Source of the DNA: Dactylosporangium sp. AC04546
Lineage (GTDB): Bacteria > Actinomycetota > Actinomycetes > Mycobacteriales > Micromonosporaceae
Length of the DNA stretch: 64,000 nt
NCBI RefSeq assembly: GCF_022095675.1
Contig: NZ_JAHYSG010000002.1
Location: forward strand, 217,151 to 281,150
Direction: 5' to 3'
Made by a program: the position numbers and the translations under genes. Shown here piece by piece: positions 25,867 through 35,120 of the stretch; positions within the stretch are counted from its first letter, which is position 1, and each line of letters opens with the position of its first letter. The notes under the pieces are model-generated. The model did not search any database. It saw only the letters and a program-made list of their open reading frames with translations, and had not been told where the DNA came from.

Positions 25867-28140
25867 GTGGACCAGCAGACCGAACGGCCGGCCCTCGACT
25901 CCGTCCGCGTCCTGGACGCCAGCACGGGCATCGCCGGCCCGGTGGCGGCCATGCTGCTCGGGGACTTCGGCGCGCAGGTCATCCGCGTCCAGGAGCCCGG
26001 CGACTGGGCGGACGAGCTGCCCGGCGCGGTCGTGTGGCACCGCAACAAGACGATCGTCCCGCAAGCCGAGGCGGCCGGGCTGGTCGCGTCGGCCGACGTC
26101 GTGCTGACATCCGACGCCGCGACGGCCGAGGCGATCGGTCTGAGCCTGCGGCACGAGCCGCCGGCCGGGCTCGTCCACCTGTATCTGCCGGACTGGCACG
26201 AGGAACTCGACCTCGACCCGCTGACGCGGGACCGGATGGTGGCGGCCGACTACGGTGTGGCGCGACGGCAGACGTCGTTCAGCGGCGGGCCGATCGACTC
26301 GGTCTACCCGTTCCTCTCCTACATGCACGGAGCCTGGGGCGCGGCCTGCGGGATCGCCGCCCTGGTCGAGCGCGCCCGCGCCGGGCACGGCCAGCGGGTC
26401 GTCGTCGACGCGCTGCACGGCACCATGGTCGCCGCGATCACCACGATGATGGTGAGCCCGACCGAGCCGCTGCCGTCGACCACCGTCGGGCCGGGAGGGC
26501 CGAACCCGACGTTCGGCACGTACCGCTGCGCCGACGACGAGTGGCTGTTCCTCGGCGCACTGGGCTCGAAGTTCCAGGACATCGCCTTCGGGCTGCTCGG
26601 CACGGCCGACATCCTGGACGACCCCCGGATCGCCGGCGTCCGCGAGCAGCTCTACGCACCGGGCAACCGCGACTGGGTGCGGGCCCGCCTGACCGAGGCA
26701 TTCCTGCTGAAGCCGCGCGCGCAATGGCTCACGGCGCTCGCGGACGCCGGCTGCCCGGCGAGCCCGGTGGGCGACCGCGACGACTGGCTCGACCATCCCC
26801 AGGTCGCCGCGCTCGGGCAGCGGATGGAGCTCGACGACCCGGTGGTCGGACCGAGCGTCACCGTCGGTGTGCCGGTCGACCTTTCCCGTGGTGCCCGGCC
26901 GGTACACCGGGCTCGCACGTTCGCGTCGAGCGCGGCGTGGCAGGAGCGGCCGGGCGACGAGACGCCTCCCGCGCAGGCGACGGCGACCTCCGGGGGCGGA
27001 CCGCTCGGCGGGCTCCGCGTGCTCGACCTGGGCACGGTCCTGGCAGGCCCCTACTCCGGCATGCTGCTGGCCGCGCTCGGCGCCGACGTCGTCAAGGTCG
27101 AGACCGTCAAGGGCGACGAACTGCGAGTGCGCGGCTACGGCATCGCCCGCGGCCAGCGCGGCCTGGGGATCGACCTGCGCGACCCACAGGGGTACGACGC
27201 GTTCCTGCGACTGGTAGGCGCCAGCGACGTGGTGCTCGACAACTACCGGCCCGGCGTGCTGGAGCGGCTCCGCCTCGACGACGCGACGCTGCGGCGGGCG
27301 AAGCCGGACATCGTCACCACGTCGATCACGGGATACGGCGACAGCGGCCCGCTCGGCGGGCACCCGGGCTACGATCCGGTCGTCCAGGCCCTCGCCGGGA
27401 TCATGCGGGGGCAGGGAGGCCAGGCCGAGCCGGTGTTCTCGACCCTGGCGATCAACGACGTGACGGTCGCCTGCCTCGCCGCCCTCGGTACCTGCGCGGC
27501 GCTCTACCAGCGCGCGGTGGGGCGGGGCGGCCAGCACGTCTCGTCGTCCCTGGCGACCGCGGCCACCTTCATGCAGAGCGGCGAGCTGGTCCGGTACGCC
27601 GGGCGCCCGCCGGCCGAGACCGGCGGCCGCGACCACCCCGGGCCCTCGGCACTGTCGCGCTTCTACCGCTGCGCGGACGGCTGGGTACGCATCCACCTCC
27701 GCTCGGCACAGGACGCCGTTGCCGCCGGGCTGATCGGCGACGCCGCGGCGCCGGACGATGAGCTGGCGGCGCGGCTCGAAAGGGTCCTGGGCGGGCTGAC
27801 CCAGGACCGGGTTCGCGAGCTGGCCGCGTCCGCCGGCGGGGTGGCGACGCGCGCCCGCGACTACCGCGACCTCGTCTCCGACCCGCTCACGCATGCCGGC
27901 GGCCACATCTGCGAGCTGGTCTGGCCGGACGGCAACTCGACCTTCCTGCCGCATGAGCTCGCGACGTTCAGCCGGCGCCGCCGGCCCGACATCATGACCG
28001 CGACCGGCCACGGGGAGTACAGCCGGGAGATCCTGACCGCGGCCGGCCTGGACCGCGAGGAGATCGAGCAGCTGATCTCCTCGGGTGCGGTCGTGGTCGG
28101 CGAGCCGATGTACTCCGTCGTCGGCGTCGGCTACCGCTGA
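25867..28140 (+). CDS. Two-domain class III CoA-transferase with degenerate first half
   Basis: A 757-residue tandem CaiB/BaiF fusion. The second half (from about residue 380) is standard: LRVLDLGTVLAGPYSGMLL, LGADVVKVETVKG, VLDNYRPGVLERL, and Asp in TLAINDVTVACLAAL. The first half keeps VRVLDASTGIAGPVAAMLLG but is shortened between motifs and reads VYPFLSYMHGAWGA where the catalytic Asp should be, so it is probably structural. GTG 25867 has GGAGA at 25858-25862; the open frame before it is AT-rich promoter DNA. It leads a four-gene plus-strand set (flavin-binding protein, MBL hydrolase, CoA ligase). Confidence 0.9.
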   Translation: MDQQTERPALDSVRVLDASTGIAGPVAAMLLGDFGAQVIRVQEPGDWADELPGAVVWHRNKTIVPQAEAAGLVASADVVLTSDAATAEAIGLSLRHEPPAGLVHLYLPDWHEELDLDPLTRDRMVAADYGVARRQTSFSGGPIDSVYPFLSYMHGAWGAACGIAALVERARAGHGQRVVVDALHGTMVAAITTMMVSPTEPLPSTTVGPGGPNPTFGTYRCADDEWLFLGALGSKFQDIAFGLLGTADILDDPRIAGVREQLYAPGNRDWVRARLTEAFLLKPRAQWLTALADAGCPASPVGDRDDWLDHPQVAALGQRMELDDPVVGPSVTVGVPVDLSRGARPVHRARTFASSAAWQERPGDETPPAQATATSGGGPLGGLRVLDLGTVLAGPYSGMLLAALGADVVKVETVKGDELRVRGYGIARGQRGLGIDLRDPQGYDAFLRLVGASDVVLDNYRPGVLERLRLDDATLRRAKPDIVTTSITGYGDSGPLGGHPGYDPVVQALAGIMRGQGGQAEPVFSTLAINDVTVACLAALGTCAALYQRAVGRGGQHVSSSLATAATFMQSGELVRYAGRPPAETGGRDHPGPSALSRFYRCADGWVRIHLRSAQDAVAAGLIGDAAAPDDELAARLERVLGGLTQDRVRELAASAGGVATRARDYRDLVSDPLTHAGGHICELVWPDGNSTFLPHELATFSRRRRPDIMTATGHGEYSREILTAAGLDREEIEQLISSGAVVVGEPMYSVVGVGYR

Positions 28141-28219
28141 GCGGCGGCGGGCGGGGTGGCAATGGGGCTTCGCCGCCTCTCCCGGCGAACAGTGGGCACG
28201 AAGAAAGGCGGGAGCCGCA

Positions 28220-28684
28220 GTGTCGCGACGTGACCAGATCCGAATGACGGCGGAAGAGGCCTACGCCTTCCTGGAGTCGCAGCGCTTCGGCGTGCTCGGC
28301 ACGGTCGGACCCGACGGGGCACCACACATGGTCAACGTCGGCTACCTCGTCGATGACCGGAGCATCGTGGTCACGTCCTTCGCGGCCGCGCAGAAGGTCA
28401 AGAACCTCGAGCGCGCAGCGGTCGCGACGTTCCTCGTCGAGATCCCCTGGCCGTACGATCAGATCCAGGGCGTCATGCTCACGGGAAACACCAGGATCGT
28501 GTCCGATGTGGACACCGTGGTCGACGTCACCACGCGGATGCGGGCGAAGCACGCCGAGATGAGCGACCACCAAGGCACGCCGGAGATCGACATCGCGCGC
28601 CACGCCCCCAGGCGGGTCGCTGTCTACATCGAGCCGGTCCGCCTCCGCAGCTGGGACCACCGCCGCCTCGACGGGGTGTACTGA
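28220..28684 (+). CDS. Pyridoxamine 5'-phosphate oxidase-like flavin-binding protein
   Basis: A 154-residue split-barrel protein. SQRFGVLGTVGPDGAPHMVNVGYLVDD is the opening strand pair of the PNPOx-like fold, followed by KVKNLERAAVATFLVE. Members bind FMN, FAD or F420 and reduce or oxidise small molecules; in actinobacteria the F420 type is common. GTG 28220 (MSRRDQIRM) has GGCGGGAG at 28207-28214. It lies 79 bases after the CoA-transferase fusion and 6 before the MBL gene. The cofactor cannot be told by reading. Confidence 0.85.
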   Translation: MSRRDQIRMTAEEAYAFLESQRFGVLGTVGPDGAPHMVNVGYLVDDRSIVVTSFAAAQKVKNLERAAVATFLVEIPWPYDQIQGVMLTGNTRIVSDVDTVVDVTTRMRAKHAEMSDHQGTPEIDIARHAPRRVAVYIEPVRLRSWDHRRLDGVY

Positions 28685-28690
28685 GGCACC

Positions 28691-29749
28691 GTGACAACCA
28701 CAGCAGAGCGTCAGTCCTGGTACCGCAACGGTCCCGAGCAGGTCGCCCCGACGGTCTTCAGGATCCCGATGCCGGTGGGTGTCAAGGAGCTGCACGCGGT
28801 CAATGTCTACGTCCTACGGGACAGCGACGGTGCCGTCGACCTCATCGACGCGGGGGACGCGAGCAGGGTCGACGTCGCCACGTTCGACGATGCGCTGCGC
28901 GGGATCGACTCCCGTGTCGACGACGTACGTCGAGTGCTCGTGACACACGTGCATCCCGACCACTACACCCTGGCGCCGCCGATCCGGAGCCGTTCGCACG
29001 CCACGGTGCATCTGGGCAGCGGCGAACAGGAGAACGTCCGGCAGCTCAACCGGCTGCTGCGCGGTGAGCGGGAGGTGCAGATCGTCGCCGACCTCGAACG
29101 GGTCGGCGCCACCGCCCTTGCCGAGGAGCTCGACCCGTCGCGGCTCACCATGTCCCGGCGCGGCGACGTCCTCGAGGAGCCGGACGTATGGACCGTCGAC
29201 GGTGCTGAGATCCGCGCCGGGCAGGGCGTCGTGACCGCGATCGCCACACCGGGGCACACCCGTGGACACCTCGTCTACCACGAGCGGGCGCAGGGCCTCC
29301 ACTTCAGCGGCGATCACGTGCTCCCGCACATCACGCCGTCCATCGGGTTCGAGTCCGCGCCCGTGAGCACCGCGCTCGGCGACTACCTCGACTCCCTGGG
29401 TCGCATGCTCACGCTGCCTGACGGCATGCTGCTGCCGGCTCATGGACCGACCTCAGCCTCGCTGCATGCCCGCACGCGCGAGCTGATCGAGCATCATGAG
29501 GTCCGTCTGGCCGACACCCTCGACGCGGTACGGGACCGCGGCTCCACCCCGTTCGAGGTCGCCCGCCGGCTCACCTGGACGAACCACGACCGGCCCTTCC
29601 GCGACCTGGACCCGTGGCACCGGTTCCTCGCCTCGGCGGAGACCGCCGCCCATCTCGAGGTGCTCGTCCGCCGAGGGCTCCTCGAACGCGCCCCCGGCCG
29701 CGGTGGCGCAGACGTGTACCGACCAGCCGGAGGCGCCCATGTGGCTTGA
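28691..29749 (+). CDS. MBL-fold metallo-hydrolase
   Basis: A 352-residue metallo-beta-lactamase-fold protein. The metal motif is THVHPDHY (HxHxDH with the last His shifted to the Tyr-preceding place), with the later metal ligands in ATPGHTRGH and FSGDHVLPH. The C-terminal ~90 residues (from about 265) form a helical, winged-helix-like region ending in a VRRGLLERAPG segment, typical of the glyoxalase-II-like subgroup of this size. GTG 28691 opens 6 bases after the previous stop. A thioesterase or lactonase role on a CoA or lactone intermediate is plausible. It overlaps the next gene by 11 bases. Confidence 0.88.
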   Translation: MTTTAERQSWYRNGPEQVAPTVFRIPMPVGVKELHAVNVYVLRDSDGAVDLIDAGDASRVDVATFDDALRGIDSRVDDVRRVLVTHVHPDHYTLAPPIRSRSHATVHLGSGEQENVRQLNRLLRGEREVQIVADLERVGATALAEELDPSRLTMSRRGDVLEEPDVWTVDGAEIRAGQGVVTAIATPGHTRGHLVYHERAQGLHFSGDHVLPHITPSIGFESAPVSTALGDYLDSLGRMLTLPDGMLLPAHGPTSASLHARTRELIEHHEVRLADTLDAVRDRGSTPFEVARRLTWTNHDRPFRDLDPWHRFLASAETAAHLEVLVRRGLLERAPGRGGADVYRPAGGAHVA

Positions 29750-31271
29750 CCGCGACAGCGCTGTGCTGCGCACCGTCATCGAGCGCAACGCCGTCGAGCG
29801 CCCCAGCCGGCCTGTCATCGAATTCGACACCGGCGAGACCTGGACGAGCGTCCAGGTGATGACGGAGGCGTACCGGGCCGCCAACGTCCTGGCGTCGCAC
29901 GGCATCCGACAGGGCGGCCGGGTCGGCGTCATGCTGCCGAACGGGCCGGACTTCGTGCGGTCCTGGTTGGGCGCCCGCTGCCTGGGGGCCGCCATCATGC
30001 CCATGAACCCGGCGCTCAAGGGCCGGATGCTCGTCCACCCCCTGGGTCTGGCCGAGCCGGACGTGGTGGTGACCACGCCCGACCAGATGACCGCCCTCCG
30101 CGAGGAGTTCCACCCCTACCGCAAGCTCGACGCCGCCGCTCTGCGCGAGGGAGCTGCTGAGGAACCGCCGTTACGGCGACCGATCGAGGTCGCCGACCCG
30201 GAGGTGATCCTGATGACCTCCGGAACGACCGGGCCTTCCAAGGTCTGGTCATCCACGGTCATGCAGGCGTCCACCACGGGGGCGTACGTCCGCGACGGGA
30301 ACCTGACCGGGGAGGATCGGTTCCTGATCGACCTTCCCCTGTTTCACACAGCCGGTCTGGGAGTCACGGCGGGATGCATGCGCTCGGGCACCGTCGCGGT
30401 CATGCGCGCCCGCCCCTCCCTGTCCCGGTACTTCGAGATCGCGCGAGAGCTGGACGTGACCGCGGGCTTCCTCGTCGGGTCGATGTCCGCGAAGCTGCTC
30501 GCCACGCCGGAGACACCGGACGACCGCCGGCACCGCATGCGGGTCATGGTCGCCGCGCCGCTGCCGCCGGACCTGCCCAGGTTCGTCGAGCGGTTCGGCA
30601 TCCCCCGGATCCTCACCTCCTTCGGCAGCACCGAGACCGGTGGGCCCATCGGGTCCGGCGCCGACACGAGACTGCCCACCCCTGGCTCCGCCGGGCGAGC
30701 GCGCCCCGGCTACGGCGACTACAAGCTGGTGGACGGCGACGGTGCGGAGGTCTCCGACGGTGCGGTCGGTGAGCTGCTGCTGCGACCATCACACCCCGCG
30801 GTGTTCGAGGGACACTACCTCAAGGACCCCGACGCCACCGCCCAGGCCTGGGAGGGCGGCTGGTTCCACACGGGCGACCTCTTCCGCAGGAACGCCGACG
30901 GGGAGTACTTCTGGGCCGGCCGGGACCGCGACACGATTCGCCGTCGCGGCGAGAACATCTCGAGCTTCGAGGTCGAGCGTGAGGTGCTCCTCGAGCCCGG
31001 GGTTTCCTCGGTCGCGTGCGTCGGTGTCGAGGCTGACGACGACGTGGGCGTCGAGGTCAAGGTCTTCATCCTTGCGGCCCCGGGCGTCACGAGCATCGAC
31101 TTCGAGACGATGGCGAGCAGTCTCGCCCGGCGCATGCCGCACTACATGGTGCCGCGCTACTTCGAGCTGGTGGACGAGATGCCGGTGACGGCGACCCAGA
31201 AGGTGACCAAGCACGTCCTGCGGGAACGCGGCAACAGTCACCGGACCTGGGACCGCAGGTCCCGCTCATGA
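29739..31271 (+). CDS. Acyl-CoA ligase (AMP-forming, CaiC-like)
   Basis: A 510-residue ANL-superfamily enzyme that activates an acid with ATP and joins it to CoA. The P-loop is LMTSGTTGPSK; SFGSTETGGP is the adenine-binding stretch, WFHTGDLFRRNADGEYFWAGR carries the ribose-binding Asp, and the C-terminal TATQKVTKHVLRERG holds the likely catalytic Lys. It is slightly short for the family. ATG 29739 has GGAGG at 29729-29733 and lies inside the end of the MBL gene. Its stop overlaps the convergent amidohydrolase by 6 bases. Confidence 0.92.
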   Translation: MWLDRDSAVLRTVIERNAVERPSRPVIEFDTGETWTSVQVMTEAYRAANVLASHGIRQGGRVGVMLPNGPDFVRSWLGARCLGAAIMPMNPALKGRMLVHPLGLAEPDVVVTTPDQMTALREEFHPYRKLDAAALREGAAEEPPLRRPIEVADPEVILMTSGTTGPSKVWSSTVMQASTTGAYVRDGNLTGEDRFLIDLPLFHTAGLGVTAGCMRSGTVAVMRARPSLSRYFEIARELDVTAGFLVGSMSAKLLATPETPDDRRHRMRVMVAAPLPPDLPRFVERFGIPRILTSFGSTETGGPIGSGADTRLPTPGSAGRARPGYGDYKLVDGDGAEVSDGAVGELLLRPSHPAVFEGHYLKDPDATAQAWEGGWFHTGDLFRRNADGEYFWAGRDRDTIRRRGENISSFEVEREVLLEPGVSSVACVGVEADDDVGVEVKVFILAAPGVTSIDFETMASSLARRMPHYMVPRYFELVDEMPVTATQKVTKHVLRERGNSHRTWDRRSRS

Positions 31272-32129
31272 GGCGGTACCGCCGCCGAGCACCTCGGGCC
31301 AGCCGATCCAGGCCGCGAGCGCCCGGCCGGCAACCAGGGCCCGCTCTTCGTGGTCGAGCCGGGGCAGGTGGTTGACGAACACGTCGACGAGCTGCGGGTA
31401 CGGCACCGGGAGGCGGGAGAGATCGGAGCCGAAGAAGACGCGCTCGGGGCCGAACGCTTCGACGAGCCGGTAGACCGCTTCCGCGATCGAGGGGAAGGGG
31501 TACGTCTCGCGCACGAAGCAGGGCAGGGCCGAGACCTTGACGGCGATGCCGGGATGCCTGGCCAGCGCCAGCAGCGGCTTGACCGCCTCCGGCAGCGGCA
31601 GCTCGTCGCTGTCGACGGCCGCGTGGTCGACGGTGACCTTGAGCCCCGGGAAGTCCTCCGCCAGCCGCTGGTACAGGGCGTACCGCCCCGGGGCATAGAC
31701 ACAGATCGGGATACCGCAGGCCTGGGCTGTCGCGAAGAAGCCGCTGTCGACCGCGTCGGCGACCATGCTGTCGACGTCTCCGCGATTGAGCGACAGCCGG
31801 ATCGCACGCATCCCTTCGACCTCGCGCCAGTGCGCGAGTTGCTCCACCTCGGCAGGGTCGGACGCGGGGAAGCGGCAGATCCCGCCGAAGCGGGCCGGTT
31901 GCGCCGCCGCCGTCTCGAGCACGTAGTCGTTGCGGGAACCCTCCCACGTCGGGCCCAGGATCAGGGCGCCCGAAACGCCGGCCGCATCCATGCGGCGCAG
32001 GACCTCCGGCACCTCGAGGGGTTCGGCACGCTGGGGTTCGATCGCGTCGGCGGGCCACGGCCGCTCGGGCGTGGAGGCCTTCCAGACGTGGATCTGTGCA
32101 TCGACGACGATCAGGTCCGATGAACCCAC
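31266..32129 (-). CDS. Amidohydrolase-2 family protein (lactonase-like)
   Basis: A 287-residue TIM-barrel protein of the COG3618-like group, which includes sugar lactonases and 2-pyrone-type hydrolases. Visible are VVDAQIHVWK at the first strand, KVTVDHAAVD, and FFGSDLSRLPVPYPQ with the late Asp. In the first strand the usual HxH reads QxH, so one canonical metal ligand is replaced, which occurs in some members. GTG 32129 has GAGAGGAG upstream. It is divergent from the long-chain ligase and convergent with the CaiC-like ligase. Lactone hydrolysis would fit the BVMO products (inference). Confidence 0.87.
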   Translation of the reverse strand: MGSSDLIVVDAQIHVWKASTPERPWPADAIEPQRAEPLEVPEVLRRMDAAGVSGALILGPTWEGSRNDYVLETAAAQPARFGGICRFPASDPAEVEQLAHWREVEGMRAIRLSLNRGDVDSMVADAVDSGFFATAQACGIPICVYAPGRYALYQRLAEDFPGLKVTVDHAAVDSDELPLPEAVKPLLALARHPGIAVKVSALPCFVRETYPFPSIAEAVYRLVEAFGPERVFFGSDLSRLPVPYPQLVDVFVNHLPRLDHEERALVAGRALAAWIGWPEVLGGGTAS

Positions 32130-32289
32130 GGCGCGCCACTCCTCTCGTCACGTCCACGGCTCGCCTGTGAGGCGGTCCGCAGCGAGGTTGAACTTGTCTT
32201 GCTATTATGGAACACCATCGCAGCGCTCAAGCACAGAGCCGCGCGACTTCTCACGTTTCGTGAGCACACGACGAAAGGTACGAGCGCTC

Positions 32290-34002
32290 ATGCCCCTGGA
32301 CGAGACGTCCCGGCTCCGCATCCTGACCGCTCCGGGCGGCCCCTTTCCCCTCACCGAACGGGTCGTCGACGGCGTCCGGCTCGAGATGTTCGACCGTGAC
32401 CCGAGGACGATGCGCGATGCGTTCCTCGCCACGCTCGCGCACGGGGACCGGCCGGCGGTCGTGTACGGAGACGAACGCTGGACCTACGCGGAGCAGTGGG
32501 ACATCGTGGTCGCCCTGGCCCACGCGCTGCGTGACGATCTCGGGGTCGTCAAGGGCGACCATGTCGGCATCGCCATGCGGAACTACCCGGAGTTCGTCTT
32601 CGCGTTCTGGGCCCTGGAGCTGCTCGGCGCCGTGGTGGTCCCGTTCAACGGCTGGCTGAGGACCCCTGAGCTCGCGGATCTCGTCGCGGAGGCCAGGCCG
32701 ACCGTGCTCTTCGCGGACCGCGAGCGCATCGCGCTCCTGCGGGACGTGGACCTCGCCGCAAGCGGTGTCCGCCGCGTCGTCGGAGTCCGTTGCGCAGCGA
32801 ACGATGGTTCGTTCGTGGATTTCGCGGACCTGCTCACGGGGGCCGGCGCGTTCGTCGAGCCGCCCGCCTGCACGATCAGCCCCGACGATCCGTCGACCCT
32901 CCTGTTCACCTCGGGCACGACCGGACGCCCGAAGGGTGCCGTGCACACCCACCGCAACCACACGGCGTCCCTGCTGAACAAGTACATCCGCGCGGTGCGC
33001 ATCATCCCGTCCACCGACGGCGGCGCGCCCCGGGTGGACCCGCCGGCGCCGTCGGTCAAGCTGGTGACGTTTCCGTTCTTCCACGTCGCGGGGCTGAACA
33101 CGCTCTACACGGCGGCGTACTCCGGACACGCATTGGTGCTGATGTACAAGTGGGACGCCGAAGAGGCCCTGCGGCTGATCGAGGCCGAGGGAGCGAACGA
33201 GCTGGCGGGGCCCCCGTTCGTGATCCAGACGTTCCTGGCCGCGGCGGCGACGACAACGCGCGACCTCGGCTCCCTGCGCATCCTCGGCATGGGCGGTTCG
33301 GCGGCACCGGTACGGCTGATCGCGGAGATCGCGGACCGGTTCGGCGCCGCCGTCACCCCGCGGACCGGATACGGCATGACCGAGACCACGTCCGGGGTCG
33401 TGTCGATCTCCGCGGCTGAGTTCGCCGCACACCCCGACAGCGTCGGCCGTCCGCTTCCAACAGCCGAGGTCGCGTTGCTCGGCGAGGACGGACAGGTGCT
33501 GGGCCAGGGCGAGGAGGGCGAGATCGCCATCCGCGGCCCTCAGGTCGTCAGCGGCTACTACCGGATGCCGGACTCCGAGGAGTTCCGCGACGGCTGGTTC
33601 CGCACCGGCGACCTCGGGCGGATCGACGAGGACGGTCTGATCTACATCGTGGGCCGCCTCAAGGACATCGTCATCCGCGGCGGCGAGAACATCAACTGCG
33701 CCGAGGTGGAGGCGGCGCTCAACGCGCACCCGGACGTCGTGGAGGCGGCCGCGTTCGGCGCACCGCACCCGACGCTCGGCGAGGAGCTCGTCGCCATCGT
33801 CCGGGTCCACGACGCCAGCACGGTCGAGCCCGACGAGCTGCGCTCGTTCCTCGCCGACCGGCTCGCCGGGTTCAAGGTCCCGGCCCGCATCGCGCTCTCG
33901 CGCTCGATGCTTCCGCGGACGCCGAGCGGCAAGATCGTCAAGCGTGACATCGCCCAGCAGATGCAGCTCGCGAGCATCCTCCAGCCTGCCGGTGGCGGCT
34001 GA
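32290..34002 (+). CDS. Long-chain/medium-chain acyl-CoA ligase (AMP-forming)
   Basis: A 570-residue ANL enzyme with all core motifs: LLFTSGTTGRPKGAVHTH (P-loop), TGYGMTETTSG, GWFRTGDLGRIDEDGLIYIVGR with the ribose Asp, KDIVIRGGENINCAEVE (hinge), and PRTPSGKIVKRDIA containing the catalytic Lys. It is normal fatty-acid-ligase length and more canonical than the ligase at 29739. ATG 32290 (MPLDETSRL) has GAAAGG upstream. It is monocistronic, with an AT-rich 160-bp promoter region shared with the amidohydrolase and a long hairpin after its stop. Confidence 0.94.
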   Translation: MPLDETSRLRILTAPGGPFPLTERVVDGVRLEMFDRDPRTMRDAFLATLAHGDRPAVVYGDERWTYAEQWDIVVALAHALRDDLGVVKGDHVGIAMRNYPEFVFAFWALELLGAVVVPFNGWLRTPELADLVAEARPTVLFADRERIALLRDVDLAASGVRRVVGVRCAANDGSFVDFADLLTGAGAFVEPPACTISPDDPSTLLFTSGTTGRPKGAVHTHRNHTASLLNKYIRAVRIIPSTDGGAPRVDPPAPSVKLVTFPFFHVAGLNTLYTAAYSGHALVLMYKWDAEEALRLIEAEGANELAGPPFVIQTFLAAAATTTRDLGSLRILGMGGSAAPVRLIAEIADRFGAAVTPRTGYGMTETTSGVVSISAAEFAAHPDSVGRPLPTAEVALLGEDGQVLGQGEEGEIAIRGPQVVSGYYRMPDSEEFRDGWFRTGDLGRIDEDGLIYIVGRLKDIVIRGGENINCAEVEAALNAHPDVVEAAAFGAPHPTLGEELVAIVRVHDASTVEPDELRSFLADRLAGFKVPARIALSRSMLPRTPSGKIVKRDIAQQMQLASILQPAGGG

Positions 34003-34024
34003 GCCACCGTGTGTACGAGCGGGT

Positions 34025-34079
34025 GGGGCAGGCCGTGCGCTGACGACCGCCACCTGCCGGGCCGCGCCGGGCCTGCCCC
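34025..34079. terminator. Long-loop hairpin between convergent genes
   Basis: GGGGCAGGCC (34025-34034) pairs perfectly with GGCCTGCCCC (34070-34079), enclosing a 35-base GC-rich loop. It lies between the CoA ligase stop (34002) and the reductase stop (34091). The loop is long for a simple terminator but the position fits. Confidence 0.5.
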
Positions 34080-34090
34080 TGCACCTGCCC

Positions 34091-35107
34091 CTACACCCGG
34101 ACGAGCAGCTTCCCGAGGTGCCGGCCCTCGAGAAGGCTGACCAGGCCTGTGGGCGCCTGCTCCAGGCCCGGTAGCACCTCCTCGTGGTAGATGATCTCGG
34201 ACGAGCGCACCCAGGCGCTCATCTCCTCCTCGAACCTCGGCCGCAACTGCTCGTAGTCGCGGTACACGAAGCCCTGCACCGTGATGCTGCGGGTCAGGAT
34301 GCCGGACATCAGTGCGGCGATGTCGCCACCGCTGTCGGCACCGGTGGCGCTGTACGCCGAGGCCACGCCGCAGACCGGGACCCGGGCGTACCGGTTGAGC
34401 CGGGGCTCGACGGCCCGCCACACCTTGCCGCCGACGTTCTCGAAGTAGACGTCGACGCCGTCGGGCGTCGCCGCCGCGAGCTGGTCCTCGAAGTCCGGGG
34501 CGCGGTGGTCGACGGCAGCGTCGAAGCCGGCCTCTCGCAGCCAGGCGACCTTCCGCGCGCCGCCGGCGATCCCGACCGCACGGGCTCCCTTGATCCGCGC
34601 GAGCTGACCGACGGTCGCCCCGACCGTACCGGTCGCCGCCGCGACGACCACGGTCTCCGTGGGCCGCGGCCGGCCGATCTCGAGGAGGCCCGCGTACGCG
34701 GTCAGCCCGGGCATGCCGAGCACGCCCAGCGCGGTCGACACTGGGGCGCGCGTCGGGTCGAGGCGGCGCACGGCGTCGGCCGGGGCCACGGCGTACCGCT
34801 GCCAACCGGTGGCCGCCGCGACGATGTCGCCGGGTCGCACGGCGGGATCCTCGCTGGCCACGACCTCGGCGACCGTACCGCCCTCCATCACGGCGCCGAT
34901 CGGCACCGGGGACGTGGACGAGCTGTGCGAGGCCGACGAGCCCATCCGCCCGCGCAGATAGGGGTCGAGCGACAGGTACACGGTGCGCAGCAGCACCTCG
35001 CCGGCACGCGGAGACGGCACCGGCACCGTCTCCACGGCGAAGTTGTCGGCGGTCGGCGCTCCGGAGGGCCGGCTGGCCAGCACGATCCGGGTGTTGAGAT
35101 CCTCCAC
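34091..35107 (-). CDS. NADP-dependent MDR oxidoreductase (alkenal/enone reductase type)
   Basis: A 338-residue zinc-free medium-chain reductase of the leukotriene B4 12-hydroxydehydrogenase / alkenal double-bond reductase type. It shows LSLDPYLRGRMG, the NADP loop AATGTVGATVGQLARIKGARAVGIAGG, YFENVGGKVW, and ends in LVSLLEGRHLGKLLVRV. Such enzymes reduce the C=C of enones and enals. GTG 35107 has GGAGG upstream. It lies 13 bases after the aldehyde dehydrogenase stop in a three-gene minus-strand operon (reductase, ALDH, enone reductase). Confidence 0.92.
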   Translation of the reverse strand: MEDLNTRIVLASRPSGAPTADNFAVETVPVPSPRAGEVLLRTVYLSLDPYLRGRMGSSASHSSSTSPVPIGAVMEGGTVAEVVASEDPAVRPGDIVAAATGWQRYAVAPADAVRRLDPTRAPVSTALGVLGMPGLTAYAGLLEIGRPRPTETVVVAAATGTVGATVGQLARIKGARAVGIAGGARKVAWLREAGFDAAVDHRAPDFEDQLAAATPDGVDVYFENVGGKVWRAVEPRLNRYARVPVCGVASAYSATGADSGGDIAALMSGILTRSITVQGFVYRDYEQLRPRFEEEMSAWVRSSEIIYHEEVLPGLEQAPTGLVSLLEGRHLGKLLVRV

Positions 35108-35120
35108 GCTCGCCTCCGGC

